From Bacteroidota bacterium (GTDB taxonomy: Bacteria; Bacteroidota; Bacteroidia; Chitinophagales; LD1): a DNA stretch of 64,000 bases. The notes under the pieces are model-generated. The model had not been told where the DNA came from. It was given only the letters and a program-made list of their open reading frames with translations, and searched no databases. The translations under genes and the position numbers were made by a program. The stretch is taken from positions 62,001 to 126,000 of the forward strand of contig JAFDYQ010000003.1 of assembly GCA_018267365.1 (NCBI GenBank). Direction: 5' to 3'. This document shows positions 52,032 to 61,372 of this stretch, piece by piece. Position 1 is the first letter of the stretch. Every line of letters begins with the position of its first letter.

Positions 52032-53402
52032 GTGAGTAGGAAAATACTAACAGAACACATCAATGTACCCGGTATACAGGGCTACGAAGTGTACCGCCAG
52101 AATGGTGGCTACCGCTCTGTAGAGAAGGCGCTCAAGATGACGCCTAATGACATAGTAGAGGAGGTGAAGAAGAGCGGCCTGCGTGGTCGTGGTGGTGCGG
52201 GTTTCCCTACGGGCATGAAGTGGAGCTTCATAGATAAAAAATCTGGTCGTCCGCGCCACCTGGTGTGCAATGCAGATGAGTCTGAGCCGGGCACCTTTAA
52301 GGACCGCTATATGATGGAAAAGATCCCGCACCTGCTGGTGGAGGGTATGATCACATCGTCTATCGCACTGGAGGCTAACCTGTCCTACATCTACATCCGC
52401 GGTGAGTATATGTGGGTGTACCGTATACTGGAGCGCGCTATCAATGAGGCCTATGCCAAAGGATGGCTCGGTAAGAATATACAGGGGTCGGGCTACGACC
52501 TGGATCTGTATGTGACCTGTGGCGCCGGTGCCTATATCTGTGGTGAAGAAACTGCGCTGATAGAATCACTGGAGGGCAAGCGCGGCAACCCGCGTATCAA
52601 GCCGCCATTTCCGGCGGTGGTGGGCCTGTATGGCAATCCGACTGTGGTAAACAACGTGGAGACGATCATGGATATACCATGGATCGTGATGAATGGTGGC
52701 GATGAATTTGCAAAGATAGGTATAGGTAAATCTACTGGTACGAAGCTGATCTCTGCATCCGGCCATATCAAGAATCCGGGCGTCTATGAGATAGACCTGA
52801 GTATTTCTGTGGAGGAGTTTGTGATGAGTGATGAATACCTGGGAGGTATGTACTCAGATCGTCCGCTGAAGGCCTGCGTGCCGGGTGGCTCGTCCGTGCC
52901 TATCCTGCCTGCAGAGTTGCTGTTTAAGACCGCGAAAGGTGAGCAGCGTATGATGACCTATGAGTCTATGTCTGATGGTGGTTTTGCTACCGGATCTATG
53001 ATCGGATCAGGTGGCTTCATAGTGTATGACGATACTACCTGCGTGGTGCGCAATACGTGGAACTTTGCACGCTTCTATCACCATGAGTCATGTGGTCAGT
53101 GCTCGCCATGCCGCGAGGGTACGGGCTGGATGGAGAAGATCCTTTACCGGCTGGAGAATGGCTACGGTACACAGGAGGATATAGACCTGCTGTGGGATAT
53201 TCAGCGCAAGATAGAGGGTAATACGATCTGCCCGCTGGGCGATGCTGCTGCATGGCCGGTGGCAGCGGCGATCCGCCACTTCCGCCATGAGTTTGAATAT
53301 CACGTGCGCTATCCGGAAAAGATCAAGGACAGGAAGCATTTTGAATATGAGCCGTGGGAAAAGGTGAAGCATTTGATGGCGACGGAAAGTGTTTTGGTGT
53401 AG
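52032..53402 (+). CDS. nuoF: NADH-quinone oxidoreductase subunit F
   Basis: 456 residues beginning with GTG. NADH and FMN binding: GLRGRGGAGFPTGMKWSF and CNADESEPGTFKDRYMM. Cluster N3 ligands: ESCGQCSPCREG and later NTICPLGDAA. GAYICGEETALIESLEG is conserved. It oxidises NADH. The MntA antitoxin gene begins 3 nt after its stop codon. Confidence 0.97.
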   Translation: MSRKILTEHINVPGIQGYEVYRQNGGYRSVEKALKMTPNDIVEEVKKSGLRGRGGAGFPTGMKWSFIDKKSGRPRHLVCNADESEPGTFKDRYMMEKIPHLLVEGMITSSIALEANLSYIYIRGEYMWVYRILERAINEAYAKGWLGKNIQGSGYDLDLYVTCGAGAYICGEETALIESLEGKRGNPRIKPPFPAVVGLYGNPTVVNNVETIMDIPWIVMNGGDEFAKIGIGKSTGTKLISASGHIKNPGVYEIDLSISVEEFVMSDEYLGGMYSDRPLKACVPGGSSVPILPAELLFKTAKGEQRMMTYESMSDGGFATGSMIGSGGFIVYDDTTCVVRNTWNFARFYHHESCGQCSPCREGTGWMEKILYRLENGYGTQEDIDLLWDIQRKIEGNTICPLGDAAAWPVAAAIRHFRHEFEYHVRYPEKIKDRKHFEYEPWEKVKHLMATESVLV

Positions 53403-53404
53403 CT

Positions 53405-53698
53405 ATGAGATTGAGTGAACAACAGAAGGTTATCATACAGGACTATTTCAAGGATAAACCTGTGCTGAAAGCTTATGTGTTTGGTTCGTACGCCAGAGGT
53501 GATGCAGACGAAAAGAGCGATATAGATTTGCTGATTGATTGGGATTATGCCAATTTGAAAGGATTGGATGCTATAGGATATGAACTGGAGTTAAAAGAGG
53601 CATTGAATAAAGAAATCGACTTGGTTTCTCAAAAATGGATGAGTCCTTACATTGCAGAATATGTGGAACGGGATAAAGTATTAGTGTATGCAAAGTAA
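53405..53698 (+). CDS. mntA: MntA-type nucleotidyltransferase antitoxin
   Basis: 97 residues. The minimal nucleotidyltransferase motif GSYARGDADEKSDIDLL has the Gly-Ser (27-28) and the Asp39-x-Asp41 pair; a third Asp lies in EIDLVSQ. MntA proteins transfer AMP (up to three) to a Tyr of the HepT toxin and so silence it. The ATG at 53405 lies 3 nt after nuoF, and a longer frame starting inside nuoF is not used. It overlaps hepT by 11 nt. Confidence 0.9.
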   Translation: MRLSEQQKVIIQDYFKDKPVLKAYVFGSYARGDADEKSDIDLLIDWDYANLKGLDAIGYELELKEALNKEIDLVSQKWMSPYIAEYVERDKVLVYAK

Positions 53699-54041
53699 TC
53701 TGTCGGATATAAACAGACTCTATCATATCAGGGACTGTATCAGAGATCTGAAGATTGTTTTAAATAATGTGAGCGAATATGAATTCTATGGAAATCTTGA
53801 TAAGAAATATGCTGTCGAAAGAATATTAGAGATAATCGGCGAAGCGGCCAATCATATTTCTGCTGAGATCCTTGATAAAGTGACTGTCCCAGTAGAATGG
53901 GAAAAGATAAGAGGATTTAGGAATTTGGTAGCGCATGAGTATTTCAGAATAGACTATACAATAGTGTATAAAATAGCTACTGAAAGTATTGAAAGACTGG
54001 AAAACGTAATTTTAGATTTGATACAGCAATTGGAAAGTTAA
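53688..54041 (+). CDS. hepT: HepT-type HEPN ribonuclease toxin
   Basis: 117 residues, all helical. The HEPN catalytic motif is intact: Arg78-x4-His83-x-Tyr85 in FRNLVAHEYFRID, the RX4HXY form whose Tyr is the target of MntA. HepT toxins cut RNA, in described cases at tRNA 3' ends. Its stop codon is only 1 nt before the nuoG ATG, so the pair lies fully inside the operon. Composition is AT-rich compared with nuoF and nuoG. Confidence 0.9.
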   Translation: MQSNLSDINRLYHIRDCIRDLKIVLNNVSEYEFYGNLDKKYAVERILEIIGEAANHISAEILDKVTVPVEWEKIRGFRNLVAHEYFRIDYTIVYKIATESIERLENVILDLIQQLES

Positions 54042-54042
54042 T

Positions 54043-55068
54043 ATGCCTAAAGTAACAATAGACGGAGTATCCATAGAGGTCGAGGCTGGTACCACGATCC
54101 TCAATGCAGCCCGCCAGATAGGTGGCGACCTGGTGCCACCAGCTATGTGCTACTACTCTAAACTAAAGGGTAGTGGTGGCAAGTGCCGCGTATGCCTGGT
54201 AGAAATATCAAAGGGTAGTGATGCCAATCCTAACCCGATGCCAAAGCTGCAAGCGAGCTGCTGCACACCGATAGCTGATGGTATGGAGGTGAAGAACATG
54301 ACCTCTCAGAAGGTGCAGGATATGCGCAAGGGTGTAGTGGAGTTTCTGCTCATCAACCACCCGCTGGACTGTCCCATCTGTGATCAAGCTGGTGAATGTG
54401 ACCTGCAAAATCTTGGATTCGACTATGGTGCGCAGAAGACGCGCTACCAGGAGGGCCGCCGTACGTTTGATAAAATAGATATAGGTGACAAGATACAGCT
54501 ACACATGACCCGCTGTATCCTCTGCTACCGCTGTACATATGTAGCAGACCAGCTCACGCCTCACCGTGACCACGGCGTGCTGAACAGGGGAGATGCTTCA
54601 GAAATATCTACCTACATCAGCCATGCCATAGACAATGATTTCTCTGGTAATATGATAGATGTGTGCCCGGTAGGTGCACTGACAGATAAGACGTTCCGGT
54701 TTAAGTCTCGCGTATGGTTTCTGAAGCCATACCGTGCGCACCGCCAGTGCTCTCATGAGAAGTGCAACGGCCAGGTGGACCTGTGGATGTTTGGCAATGA
54801 TGTATACCGTGTCACAGCGCGCAAGGATGACTACCATGAGGTAGAGTCATTTATCTGCAATGAGTGCCGCTTTGAGCATAAGAATAAGGCTGACTGGACC
54901 ATAGAGGGCCCACGCAAGTTGGAGAAATGGTCTGTGATCAATCAGGGTAAATACATGAAGCGTACCGCCGAGGTCAATATTGATACAGAGAAAGCGCTGC
55001 TGCTGGGCCGCGATCAGGACCGCAAGCGCCTGAGCATGGTGACACCAGAGGAGGCAAAGAAGAAATAA
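54043..55068 (+). CDS. nuoG: NADH-quinone oxidoreductase subunit G (short form)
   Basis: 341 residues, far shorter than the 900-residue enterobacterial form but the normal size in Bacteroidota. N-terminal [2Fe-2S] ligands (MCYYSKLKGSGGKCRVCLVE), the His-Cys3 cluster (HPLDCPICDQAGECDLQN) and a [4Fe-4S] site (RCILCYRCTYV, then VCPVGAL) are all intact; the molybdopterin-like domain is missing. The ATG follows the hepT stop codon after 1 nt. Confidence 0.93.
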   Translation: MPKVTIDGVSIEVEAGTTILNAARQIGGDLVPPAMCYYSKLKGSGGKCRVCLVEISKGSDANPNPMPKLQASCCTPIADGMEVKNMTSQKVQDMRKGVVEFLLINHPLDCPICDQAGECDLQNLGFDYGAQKTRYQEGRRTFDKIDIGDKIQLHMTRCILCYRCTYVADQLTPHRDHGVLNRGDASEISTYISHAIDNDFSGNMIDVCPVGALTDKTFRFKSRVWFLKPYRAHRQCSHEKCNGQVDLWMFGNDVYRVTARKDDYHEVESFICNECRFEHKNKADWTIEGPRKLEKWSVINQGKYMKRTAEVNIDTEKALLLGRDQDRKRLSMVTPEEAKKK

Positions 55069-55104
55069 AGAAGAAAAGAACCGGTAAGCCGGTGAAAGAA
55101 TAAC

Positions 55105-56178
55105 ATGGAAAGTGCATTTCTAATAGAGAAGGGAGTCATCATCCTCGTGGTATTTGGTATCACGATGCTGATCGCGCTGTACTCCACTTTTGCAGAGCGG
55201 GTGCTCGCAGGATACTTTCAGGATCGCCTCGGTCCTAACCGGGCTGGTCCGGGCGGCCTGCTGCAGCCACTGGCTGACGGCGTGAAGATGTTCACGAAGG
55301 AGGACTTCATCCCAGAGACGCCTAATAAGCTGCTATTCATTCTCGGGCCTGGTCTGGCTATGACCACCGCGCTGATGACCAGCGCTGTGATACCATGGGG
55401 CAGGCAGCTGACAATCTTCGGCTATACAGCTACACTACAGGCTGCTGATATCAATATCGCCATGCTGTATGTATTTGGAGTGATCTCTATCGGTGTGTAC
55501 GGCATCATGATAGGTGGCTGGGCATCTAATAATAAGTTCTCCCTGCTCGGTGCGGTGCGTGCCTCGTCTCAGATGATCTCCTATGAGGTAGCGATGGGCC
55601 TCTCTATGATAGCGGTGCTAATGGTATCGGGCTCACTAAGCATACATGAGATAGCGGAGAATCAGCACGGTTTTATAGACTGGAACTGGCACGGGCACAA
55701 GTTCGCATGGCCTAGCTGGTACGTGTTTAAGCAGCCGCTGGCATTCCTGATCTTCCTGATCTGCGCCTTTGCGGAGACTAACCGGACACCGTTTGACCTG
55801 CCGGAGTGCGAGTCAGAACTGGTGGGCGGTTATCACACGGAGTATAGCTCTATGAAGCTCGGCTTCTTCCTCTTTGCAGAGTATGTGAATATGTTCATCT
55901 CGTCTGCCATCATCGCGATCGTTTTCTTTGGTGGATACAACTATCCAGGCATGGACTGGGTCAACGCACATCTCGGCGGCAACCTCGCTACGATACTAGG
56001 CACACTCGTACTCTTTGCTAAGATATTTTTCTTTATATTTTTCTATATGTGGGTGCGCTGGACGGTACCGCGCTTCCGCTATGACCAGCTGATGAATCTG
56101 GGCTGGAAGATACTGATGCCTCTGGCTATATTGAACATCGTGATCACAGGATTTGTATTGATACTAACTGCGTCATAA
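55105..56178 (+). CDS. nuoH: NADH-quinone oxidoreductase subunit H
   Basis: 357 residues, eight or nine helices. YFQDRLGPNRAGPGGLLQPL and CAFAETNRTPFDLPECESEL are the family's two signature loops at the quinone cavity. It couples the peripheral arm to the proton pumps. A gene of unknown function begins 12 nt after its stop codon. Confidence 0.97.
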   Translation: MESAFLIEKGVIILVVFGITMLIALYSTFAERVLAGYFQDRLGPNRAGPGGLLQPLADGVKMFTKEDFIPETPNKLLFILGPGLAMTTALMTSAVIPWGRQLTIFGYTATLQAADINIAMLYVFGVISIGVYGIMIGGWASNNKFSLLGAVRASSQMISYEVAMGLSMIAVLMVSGSLSIHEIAENQHGFIDWNWHGHKFAWPSWYVFKQPLAFLIFLICAFAETNRTPFDLPECESELVGGYHTEYSSMKLGFFLFAEYVNMFISSAIIAIVFFGGYNYPGMDWVNAHLGGNLATILGTLVLFAKIFFFIFFYMWVRWTVPRFRYDQLMNLGWKILMPLAILNIVITGFVLILTAS

Positions 56179-56190
56179 ACTTTAAAACTT

Positions 56191-56529
56191 ATGAAAGGGA
56201 TCGGACTTATATTATTACTCTGCTGTGCTTTTGAATGTTGTATCGCCCAAGACGCTGGTCGGGTGATTTTAGTCAGAGTTGTGGAATTTTATGGCGTAGG
56301 TGGCATAAAATCGCTGATTAATGTAGTTTCTAGTAGTGGTTCTGAAACGATAGAACTGGAGAAGACAAGAAGAATGGATGGTCCTGAGCAAATTGAAAAT
56401 GATAAGAAGGTACAAGCTACCTTAAATGATATTGAAGGGAAAGGATACGCTTTAAAGACAAGTTCGGTCAATGGGGTTGGTCCAGATAATAGTGTAATAA
56501 CCACTACATACATTCTTGAAAAGAAGTAA
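56191..56529 (+). CDS. Unknown secreted protein inside the nuo operon
   Basis: 112 residues with a signal peptide (MKGIGLILLLCCAFECCIA, cut before QDAGRV). The mature part is mixed alpha/beta, without further Cys: VILVRVVEFYGVGGIKSLIN, then a Lys/Glu-rich middle (TIELEKTRRMDGPEQIENDK) and TTTYILEKK at the end. No family is recognised. AT-rich relative to nuoH and nuoI. It has no link to complex I by sequence; it looks like a third insert in this operon. Confidence 0.75.
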   Translation: MKGIGLILLLCCAFECCIAQDAGRVILVRVVEFYGVGGIKSLINVVSSSGSETIELEKTRRMDGPEQIENDKKVQATLNDIEGKGYALKTSSVNGVGPDNSVITTTYILEKK

Positions 56530-56593
56530 TACAGTGAATGTGTCACTGTTGACAAATTAGGAATTTAGATTTAGGGTATTTGAAGGTTAAATA

Positions 56594-56601
56594 TATTTTT
56601 G
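56594..56601 (+). promoter_or_regulatory. Possible internal promoter before nuoI
   Basis: TATTTTTG, a full -7 match, 14 bp before the nuoI ATG in an AT-rich 85-bp gap. No good -33 box at 17-23 bp upstream, so it is weakly supported. Confidence 0.35.
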
Positions 56602-56614
56602 CAGCGCTTACAGT

Positions 56615-57133
56615 ATGACAGATTACGGTGCCATATCGCTCACAGGTCGCAAGAAGGATGTCTCTCAAAAGGAGATGACTTTCAGTGAAAAGCTCTACCT
56701 GCCGGGCATCATAAAAGGAATGGGTATCACGCTCAAGCACTTCTTTAGCAAGAAGGTGACAGTGCAGTATCCTGATGAGAAGAGGGAATTCAGCCCGGTA
56801 TACCGCGGCCAGCATATCCTGATGCGCGATGAGAATGGCGCGGAACGCTGTACTGCCTGCGGCCTCTGTGCTGTGGCCTGTCCGGCCGAGGCTATCACGA
56901 TGACCTCGGCTGAGCGCAAACCGGGAGAAGAGAAGCTGTACCGAGAGGAGAAATACGCCTCAGTCTATGAGATCAATATGCTGCGTTGTATTTTCTGTGG
57001 TCTCTGTGAGGAGGCTTGCCCTAAGGAAGCGATCTTCCTGACGGAAAAGATTTCTAATGCAGATTACAGCCGTGAAGGTTTTATTTTCGGTAAGGATAAA
57101 CTGGTCATGAAACCTGAGCAACAGGTGCTTTAA
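56615..57133 (+). CDS. nuoI: NADH-quinone oxidoreductase subunit I
   Basis: 172 residues. Two [4Fe-4S] ferredoxin motifs: CTACGLCAVACPAEAI and CIFCGLCEEACPKEAI (clusters N6a and N6b). N-terminal amphipathic helix (IIKGMGITLKHFFSKKVTVQ) attaches it to the membrane arm. Confidence 0.96.
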   Translation: MTDYGAISLTGRKKDVSQKEMTFSEKLYLPGIIKGMGITLKHFFSKKVTVQYPDEKREFSPVYRGQHILMRDENGAERCTACGLCAVACPAEAITMTSAERKPGEEKLYREEKYASVYEINMLRCIFCGLCEEACPKEAIFLTEKISNADYSREGFIFGKDKLVMKPEQQVL

Positions 57134-57143
57134 TAAAGGAGGA

Positions 57144-57659
57144 ATGGATATAAAGGAGATCATATTCTGGAGTTTATCTACTATCGCATTCATCACGGCG
57201 ATCTACACGGTGATCGCAAAGAACCCGATCTTTAGTGCTATCTCACTTCTGGTATGTTTTGCCAGTATAGCAGGGCACTACCTCCTGCTGAATGCGCAGT
57301 TCCTCTTCATTGTACACATCATCGTCTATGCAGGTGCCATCATGGTACTCTTCCTCACTACGCTCATGCTAATGAATCTCAATGAGGAAACAGAAAAGCA
57401 TAAACCGGCCATAGCACAGATCGCTGCACTGGTCATAGCTGTGGCACTAGGTATAGTACTGATGCTGGCCGTACGCAAGGCCAACGTGATCCTGACCATG
57501 GGGCCGATGACAGATAGCATAGGTGATGTAAAATCTCTCGGCACTGTATTGCTGAGTGAATACTTCTATCCATTTGAGTTTATCTCTGTACTGCTGCTCT
57601 CTGCTATGGTGGGCGTGGTACTGCTGATGAAAAAAGATAAAACCGCGGCACTGAAATGA
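57144..57659 (+). CDS. nuoJ: NADH-quinone oxidoreductase subunit J
   Basis: 171 residues, five helices. [22 protein letters not shown] is the family signature (pi-bulge helix). Overlaps nuoK by 4 nt (ATGA). Confidence 0.95.
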   Translation: MDIKEIIFWSLSTIAFITAIYTVIAKNPIFSAISLLVCFASIAGHYLLLNAQFLFIVHIIVYAGAIMVLFLTTLMLMNLNEETEKHKPAIAQIAALVIAVALGIVLMLAVRKANVILTMGPMTDSIGDVKSLGTVLLSEYFYPFEFISVLLLSAMVGVVLLMKKDKTAALK

Positions 57660-57988
57660 CGCTACTCAACATATTTGCTGATCCGCATATCTCGATCAAT
57701 CACTATATCGCAGTGAGCGCTATGCTCTTTACGATCGGTGTGTTTGGGGTGCTATTCCGCCGCAATGCGATCACGATCTTCATGTGCATAGAGCTGATGC
57801 TAAACTCAGTAAATCTGCTACTGGTAGCCTTCTCTACCTATCATCATGACAATAGCGGCCAGGTATTCGTTTTCTTCATCATGGCGGTAGCCGCTGCGGA
57901 GGTCGCAGTGGGGCTGGCGATCTTGGTGACCATATTCAGGAACCTGCATACGATAGACATAGACGAACTGAAAAACCTGAAGAACTAA
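57656..57988 (+). CDS. nuoK: NADH-quinone oxidoreductase subunit K
   Basis: 110 residues, three helices. [19 protein letters not shown] and [13 protein letters not shown] carry the two buried Glu residues of the proton path. Confidence 0.96.
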   Translation: MTLLNIFADPHISINHYIAVSAMLFTIGVFGVLFRRNAITIFMCIELMLNSVNLLLVAFSTYHHDNSGQVFVFFIMAVAAAEVAVGLAILVTIFRNLHTIDIDELKNLKN

Positions 57989-58006
57989 AAAAGAGCCAGG
58001 ATAGAG

Positions 58007-59899
58007 ATGCTTACTATATACTTACTCATTTTACTGCCGCTGGCTGGGTTCCTGATAAACGGGCTCCTGGGCACCAAGCTGTCAAAGGGACTCTCCGGTA
58101 TCATCGGTTCGGCCACTATACTGGGTTCTTTCATTATCTCCTGCATGTATTTCTTTGGCCTGGTGGGTGGCGCTGCCCCTACAGAGGTCAAGGTATTTGA
58201 CTGGATATCTTTTGGCAATATTCATATCAACTTTGGTATCCTGATAGATCAACTCTCTGCACTCTGGCTGATGGTGGTCACAGGCATCGGCTTCCTGATA
58301 CATATCTACTCTACCGGGTATATGCATGATGATGAAGGCTTCCAGCGCTTCTTCGCCTATCTGAACCTCTTTATCTTCTTCATGCTGCTGCTCGTACTGG
58401 GCAATAACTTTGTAGTAATGTTTATAGGCTGGGAAGGTGTGGGCCTCTGCTCATACCTGCTGATCGGCTTCTGGTACAAGAATCAGGACTATAACAATGC
58501 AGCCAAGAAAGCATTTGTGATGAACCGTATCGGTGACCTCGGGTTCCTGATCGGAATGTTCATTCTGCTATATAACTTCCATACCCTTGACTTTAACGGA
58601 CTGAAGGCTGCGGTAGCGGGTGGTGCAGATCATCACATCATCTTTTGGGCTACGCTGTTCCTATTTATAGGTGCTACCGGCAAGTCCGCACAGATACCAC
58701 TCTATACCTGGCTGCCGGATGCGATGGCTGGTCCTACACCAGTATCGGCCCTGATCCATGCGGCTACGATGGTGACCGCCGGTATCTTTATGATCTGCCG
58801 CGCTAATTTCCTTTTCACTCTTGCGCCTGAGACACTCCATATCATCGCAATAGTAGGTGCTGCTACAGCACTCTTTGCAGCTACGATAGGTGTGATGCAG
58901 AATGATATCAAGAAAGTACTGGCATACTCTACGGTATCACAGCTCGGCCTGATGTTTATGGCATTGGGCTTTGGCGCTTATACTTCCGGTGCTTTTCACG
59001 TAGTGACACACGCTTTCTTTAAGGCTTGCCTCTTCCTCGGCTCAGGCTCTGTGATCCACGCGATGGGAGGGGAGCAGGATATCCGCCGTATGGGTGGGCT
59101 GCGAAAATGGATGCCGATCACGTTTGGTACTTTCCTTTTAGCATCGCTGGCTATCTCAGGAGTACCGCCTCTATCCGGTTTCTTCTCGAAAGATGAAATC
59201 CTGGCGCATGCATTTGAGCATAATAAGGTTCTTTGGGTAGTGGCGTCAGTGGCTTCTCTGCTGACAGCCTACTATATGTTCCGCCTGGTATTCCTGACTT
59301 TCTTTGGTTCTTTCCGTGGTACGCATGATCAGGAGCATCACCTGCATGAGTCTCCCATGAGCATCACATTGCCACTGGTAGTGCTGTCTGTGCTGGCCGT
59401 GGTAGGTGGAGTGATCGGACTACCGCCTGTCACACACATGACGCACTGGCTGTCTCACTTCCTGGCACCGGTCATCCCTGCAGTGACTGAGGGTGAAGGT
59501 GCAGAAGGCACCTCTATGGAGCTGATGCTGATGGGCATCGCTACGGTATTGGCGTTTGCCGCTATAGCCTGGGCCTATGCCCGCTTTGTGGGCAAGAGGA
59601 CACTCCCGGCAGAAGATGGTCAGCTGACCGGACTCGGTTCTGTGGTTTATAATAAATACTACGTAGATGAACTCTACAATTTAGCGATCGTGAAGCCGCT
59701 GCTGGCTGCATCTGAATGGGGATATACAGTACTGGACAAGATAGTAGTAGATGGCGTGGTAGTATGGAGCGGCAAGCTGAGCCTGATGACCGGCAAGCAG
59801 CTGCGCCAGATACAGAGCGGCAATATCGGCTTCTACCTGCTGGCCATGGTGCTGGGTATAGTCGGGATATTTATTTACGTTTTGACCTATCTGCAATAA
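58007..59899 (+). CDS. nuoL: NADH-quinone oxidoreductase subunit L
   Basis: 630 residues, 15-16 helices, antiporter-like proton pump at the tip of the membrane arm. Motifs: FIGWEGVGLCSYLLIGFW, PLYTWLPDAMAGPTPVSALI and ITFGTFLLASLAISGVPPLSG. The C-terminal lateral helix lies in the last 90 residues. Confidence 0.97.
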   Translation: MLTIYLLILLPLAGFLINGLLGTKLSKGLSGIIGSATILGSFIISCMYFFGLVGGAAPTEVKVFDWISFGNIHINFGILIDQLSALWLMVVTGIGFLIHIYSTGYMHDDEGFQRFFAYLNLFIFFMLLLVLGNNFVVMFIGWEGVGLCSYLLIGFWYKNQDYNNAAKKAFVMNRIGDLGFLIGMFILLYNFHTLDFNGLKAAVAGGADHHIIFWATLFLFIGATGKSAQIPLYTWLPDAMAGPTPVSALIHAATMVTAGIFMICRANFLFTLAPETLHIIAIVGAATALFAATIGVMQNDIKKVLAYSTVSQLGLMFMALGFGAYTSGAFHVVTHAFFKACLFLGSGSVIHAMGGEQDIRRMGGLRKWMPITFGTFLLASLAISGVPPLSGFFSKDEILAHAFEHNKVLWVVASVASLLTAYYMFRLVFLTFFGSFRGTHDQEHHLHESPMSITLPLVVLSVLAVVGGVIGLPPVTHMTHWLSHFLAPVIPAVTEGEGAEGTSMELMLMGIATVLAFAAIAWAYARFVGKRTLPAEDGQLTGLGSVVYNKYYVDELYNLAIVKPLLAASEWGYTVLDKIVVDGVVVWSGKLSLMTGKQLRQIQSGNIGFYLLAMVLGIVGIFIYVLTYLQ

Positions 59900-59917
59900 A
59901 GAAGTAGAGAACAAAGT

Positions 59918-61369
59918 ATGTTGCTATTAGTCATTTTATTTTTACCTCTGGTCGCGGCGCTGGCAGTCTATCTGTCCGGCAATAAGCTGGCCAGCAAAGT
60001 AGCGCTGATCGCCTCGGTGGCAGAGTTTGCCATATCTCTGGTGGCGCTGCAGCATGTAGCACATAGCAACTTTGAAGGGCTGTCATACTCTCACTCATGG
60101 ATAGCCAATCCGAACATCAGCTTTAGCCTGGCTTGCGATGGCCTCAGCCTTCTGCTGGTGCTCCTTTCCACATTCCTGGTGCCAGTTATTATTCTATCTT
60201 CCTTTGGTACGGAGCTGGCTAATGCACGCGCACTCTATGCACTGATCCTGCTGATGCAGTTTGCCATGATCGGCGTGTTCATAGCTACTGATGGCCTGCT
60301 GTTCTATATCTTCTGGGAGCTGGCGCTGATACCTATTTATTTCATAGCTCTGCTATGGGGACAGGGCAAGGATAAAGCCTTTATCCAGACTGCTACATTC
60401 AAATTCTTTGTGTATACGCTCATCGGCTCCCTATTCATGCTGGTGGCTTTTATCTTCCTTTATTCTAAGGCCGGTAGCCTGTCACTGGAGTCGCTGTATG
60501 CGTTGAACCTTTCCCAGACGGAGCAGATCTTTGTGGCCCTGGGATTCTTTTTTGCATTTGCTGTGAAAATACCGGTGTTCCCATTCCACACCTGGCAGGC
60601 GGATACCTACACCGAAGCGCCTACTATGGGTACGATGCTCCTTTCCGGTATCATGCTGAAGATGGGCCTCTATGGCCTGCTGCGATGGCTACTGCCTGTG
60701 GCACCGCAGGGCGTGGTGACGCTGACCCCTTACTTTATTGTACTGTCTGTGATAGGCGTAGTGTATGGATCCATACTAGCTATCCAGCAGAAGAATGTAA
60801 AACGCCTGCTGGCCTATTCATCCTTTGCGCACGTAGGCCTGATAGCTGCGGGTATTTTCTCGCTGACCAATGAAGGCCTGCAGGGTGCTGTAGTCCAAAT
60901 GCTGGCGCATGGTGTCAATGTAGTAGGGGCCTTCTTTGCGGGTGAAGTGATACTGAGAAGAACAGGTACACTTGAGATCAGCTCATTGGGTGGTATCAGA
61001 AACATCGCACCGAGATTTGCCACAGCTTTCATCATCATCGTGCTGGCGTCAGTGGCACTGCCGACTACGAACGCTTTCATCGGAGAGTTCCTGTTGCTTT
61101 TTGGCGTTTTTGAATACAATACCTGGCTCTCTATAGCAGCCGGCCTGACCATCATACTCGGTGCCGTATATATGCTGAAGATGTATCAATATGTGATGCT
61201 GGGCGAGAAGAGGGCTACTGCATCAGCATTTCCTGATCTGACAGCCAGCGAATTTGCCGTATTTGCTATACTGATCGCAGCCATATTCGTATGTGGCGTA
61301 TATCCGAAGCCGATCATGGAGATAGCGCAACCGGCGCTGGCGGAAATTTTGAAACATACTCTGGGATAG
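59918..61369 (+). CDS. nuoM: NADH-quinone oxidoreductase subunit M
   Basis: 483 residues, about 14 helices, second antiporter-like pump. FYIFWELALIPIYFIALLWG carries the buried Glu, PVFPFHTWQADTYTEAPTMG the lysine-path motif. Spacing to nuoL 18 nt, to nuoN 3 nt. Confidence 0.97.
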   Translation: MLLLVILFLPLVAALAVYLSGNKLASKVALIASVAEFAISLVALQHVAHSNFEGLSYSHSWIANPNISFSLACDGLSLLLVLLSTFLVPVIILSSFGTELANARALYALILLMQFAMIGVFIATDGLLFYIFWELALIPIYFIALLWGQGKDKAFIQTATFKFFVYTLIGSLFMLVAFIFLYSKAGSLSLESLYALNLSQTEQIFVALGFFFAFAVKIPVFPFHTWQADTYTEAPTMGTMLLSGIMLKMGLYGLLRWLLPVAPQGVVTLTPYFIVLSVIGVVYGSILAIQQKNVKRLLAYSSFAHVGLIAAGIFSLTNEGLQGAVVQMLAHGVNVVGAFFAGEVILRRTGTLEISSLGGIRNIAPRFATAFIIIVLASVALPTTNAFIGEFLLLFGVFEYNTWLSIAAGLTIILGAVYMLKMYQYVMLGEKRATASAFPDLTASEFAVFAILIAAIFVCGVYPKPIMEIAQPALAEILKHTLG

Positions 61370-61372
61370 AAA

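Noticed and set aside
50997..54042. Insertion sequences carrying the toxin-antitoxin pairs into nuo
   Set aside because: No transposase, inverted ends or target duplication could be found at the joints.
54043..55068. nuoG broken by the MntA-HepT insertion
   Set aside because: All cluster ligands and the natural start are present and a short NuoG of about this size is normal in Bacteroidota.
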